Positions 49,300-49,444 of a DNA stretch of 49,444 nucleotides are shown in pieces. The stretch is from contig JAKFFE010000001.1 of assembly GCA_036675345.1 (NCBI GenBank), forward strand, positions 1-49,444, written 5' to 3'. The notes beneath the pieces are model-generated. The model was not told the origin of the DNA and did not search any database. It was given only the letters and a program-made list of their open reading frames with translations. Made by a program: the position numbers and the translations under genes. The first letter of the stretch is position 1, and each line of letters begins with the position of its first letter. Source of the DNA: JALYOC01 sp036675345 (GTDB taxonomy: Bacteria > Myxococcota > Myxococcia > Myxococcales > Myxococcaceae).

Positions 49300-49444
49300 T
49301 CACGGTCCGAAGAAGCTGCGGAGCGGCGGCGCCAGCCACTCCGGCATGAGATCGTGGGTCGCATCCTCGAGCACGAGCGTGCGGCCGTGCGGGGCGGCCT
49401 GCGCGACGGCCTCGGCAGTCTCGCGCATGAACGGCGGACCCTTG
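49300..49444 (-). CDS. Alpha/beta hydrolase, C-terminal 47 residues (5' end beyond window)
   Basis: The minus strand reads KGPPFMRETAEAVAQAAPHG, then RTLVLEDATHDLMPEWLAPP and LRSFFGP before a TGA at 49302-49300. HDLMPEWLAPPLRSFF, with the His just after a short strand, is the usual end of an alpha/beta hydrolase carrying the catalytic His. The gene enters from the right edge, so the nucleophile region is not visible. Confidence 0.65.
   Translation of the reverse strand, partial: KGPPFMRETAEAVAQAAPHGRTLVLEDATHDLMPEWLAPPLRSFFGP

Noticed and set aside
1..49444. CRISPR arrays, rRNA or tRNA genes
   Set aside because: No regularly spaced direct repeats and no tRNA- or rRNA-like stretches were seen; nearly all sequence is protein-coding and gaps are under 300 bases.

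Overview
The window is very GC-rich and almost fully coding, with no gene-free stretch above 300 bases. It has many GTG and TTG starts and many 1-26 base overlaps between genes. A PEGA-tailed Ser/Thr kinase, an MJ0042/GYF zinc-ribbon membrane protein, a FYDLN zinc-ribbon protein, a PilZ protein and many lipoproteins together suggest a Myxococcota (myxobacterial-type) chromosome. That placement is inferred from gene content; there is no rRNA or tRNA in the window to confirm it.

Layout. 0-0.5 kb: 3' part of an IS30-family transposase. 0.6-13.5 kb: housekeeping and envelope genes (lipoprotein, class II photolyase, Fis-like regulator with an MscS channel, response regulator, tetraheme cytochrome lipoprotein, MltD-like LysM transglycosylase, AAA ATPase, PEGA kinase). 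13.6-18.6 kb: a translationally coupled lipoprotein/ABC ATPase/FtsX-type permease operon and an acyltransferase. 18.6-24.0 kb: a PspA operon, a small lipoprotein and two tandem serine hydrolases with unusual amphipathic N-termini.

24.1-42.4 kb is the most interesting part. A minus-strand run (31.2 to 24.1 kb) encodes pyrimidine-nucleoside phosphorylase, a CcdA-thioredoxin fusion, purine nucleoside phosphorylase, a PilZ protein, an APC permease, cytidine deaminase and an adenosine-type deaminase. Diverging from it (31.3-36.1 kb) is a four-gene BMP-type ABC importer of the nucleoside family. A second minus-strand run (42.4 to 36.1 kb) encodes two EutN/CcmL (BMC-P) microcompartment vertex proteins, a class II aldolase, an MFS transporter, a deoxyribose-phosphate aldolase with a ~90-residue N-terminal extension, a TraR/DksA zinc-finger protein, a PGM2/PgcA-like phosphosugar mutase and a probable outer-membrane protein. 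Read together, these genes import nucleosides, deaminate them, phosphorolyse them to (deoxy)ribose-1-phosphate, isomerise that to the 5-phosphate and cleave it with DeoC to acetaldehyde. The vertex proteins and the helix on DeoC suggest that the aldehyde step takes place in a bacterial microcompartment. Hexameric shell proteins, aldehyde dehydrogenase and PduL are not in this window, so the compartment cannot be complete here.

42.4-49.4 kb: zinc-ribbon proteins, a coiled-coil C4 protein with an RNase HI family protein, a LysM/LGFP-like protein, a small membrane protein, a beta-helix lipoprotein, a glyoxalase-fold protein and the end of an alpha/beta hydrolase gene cut by the window edge.
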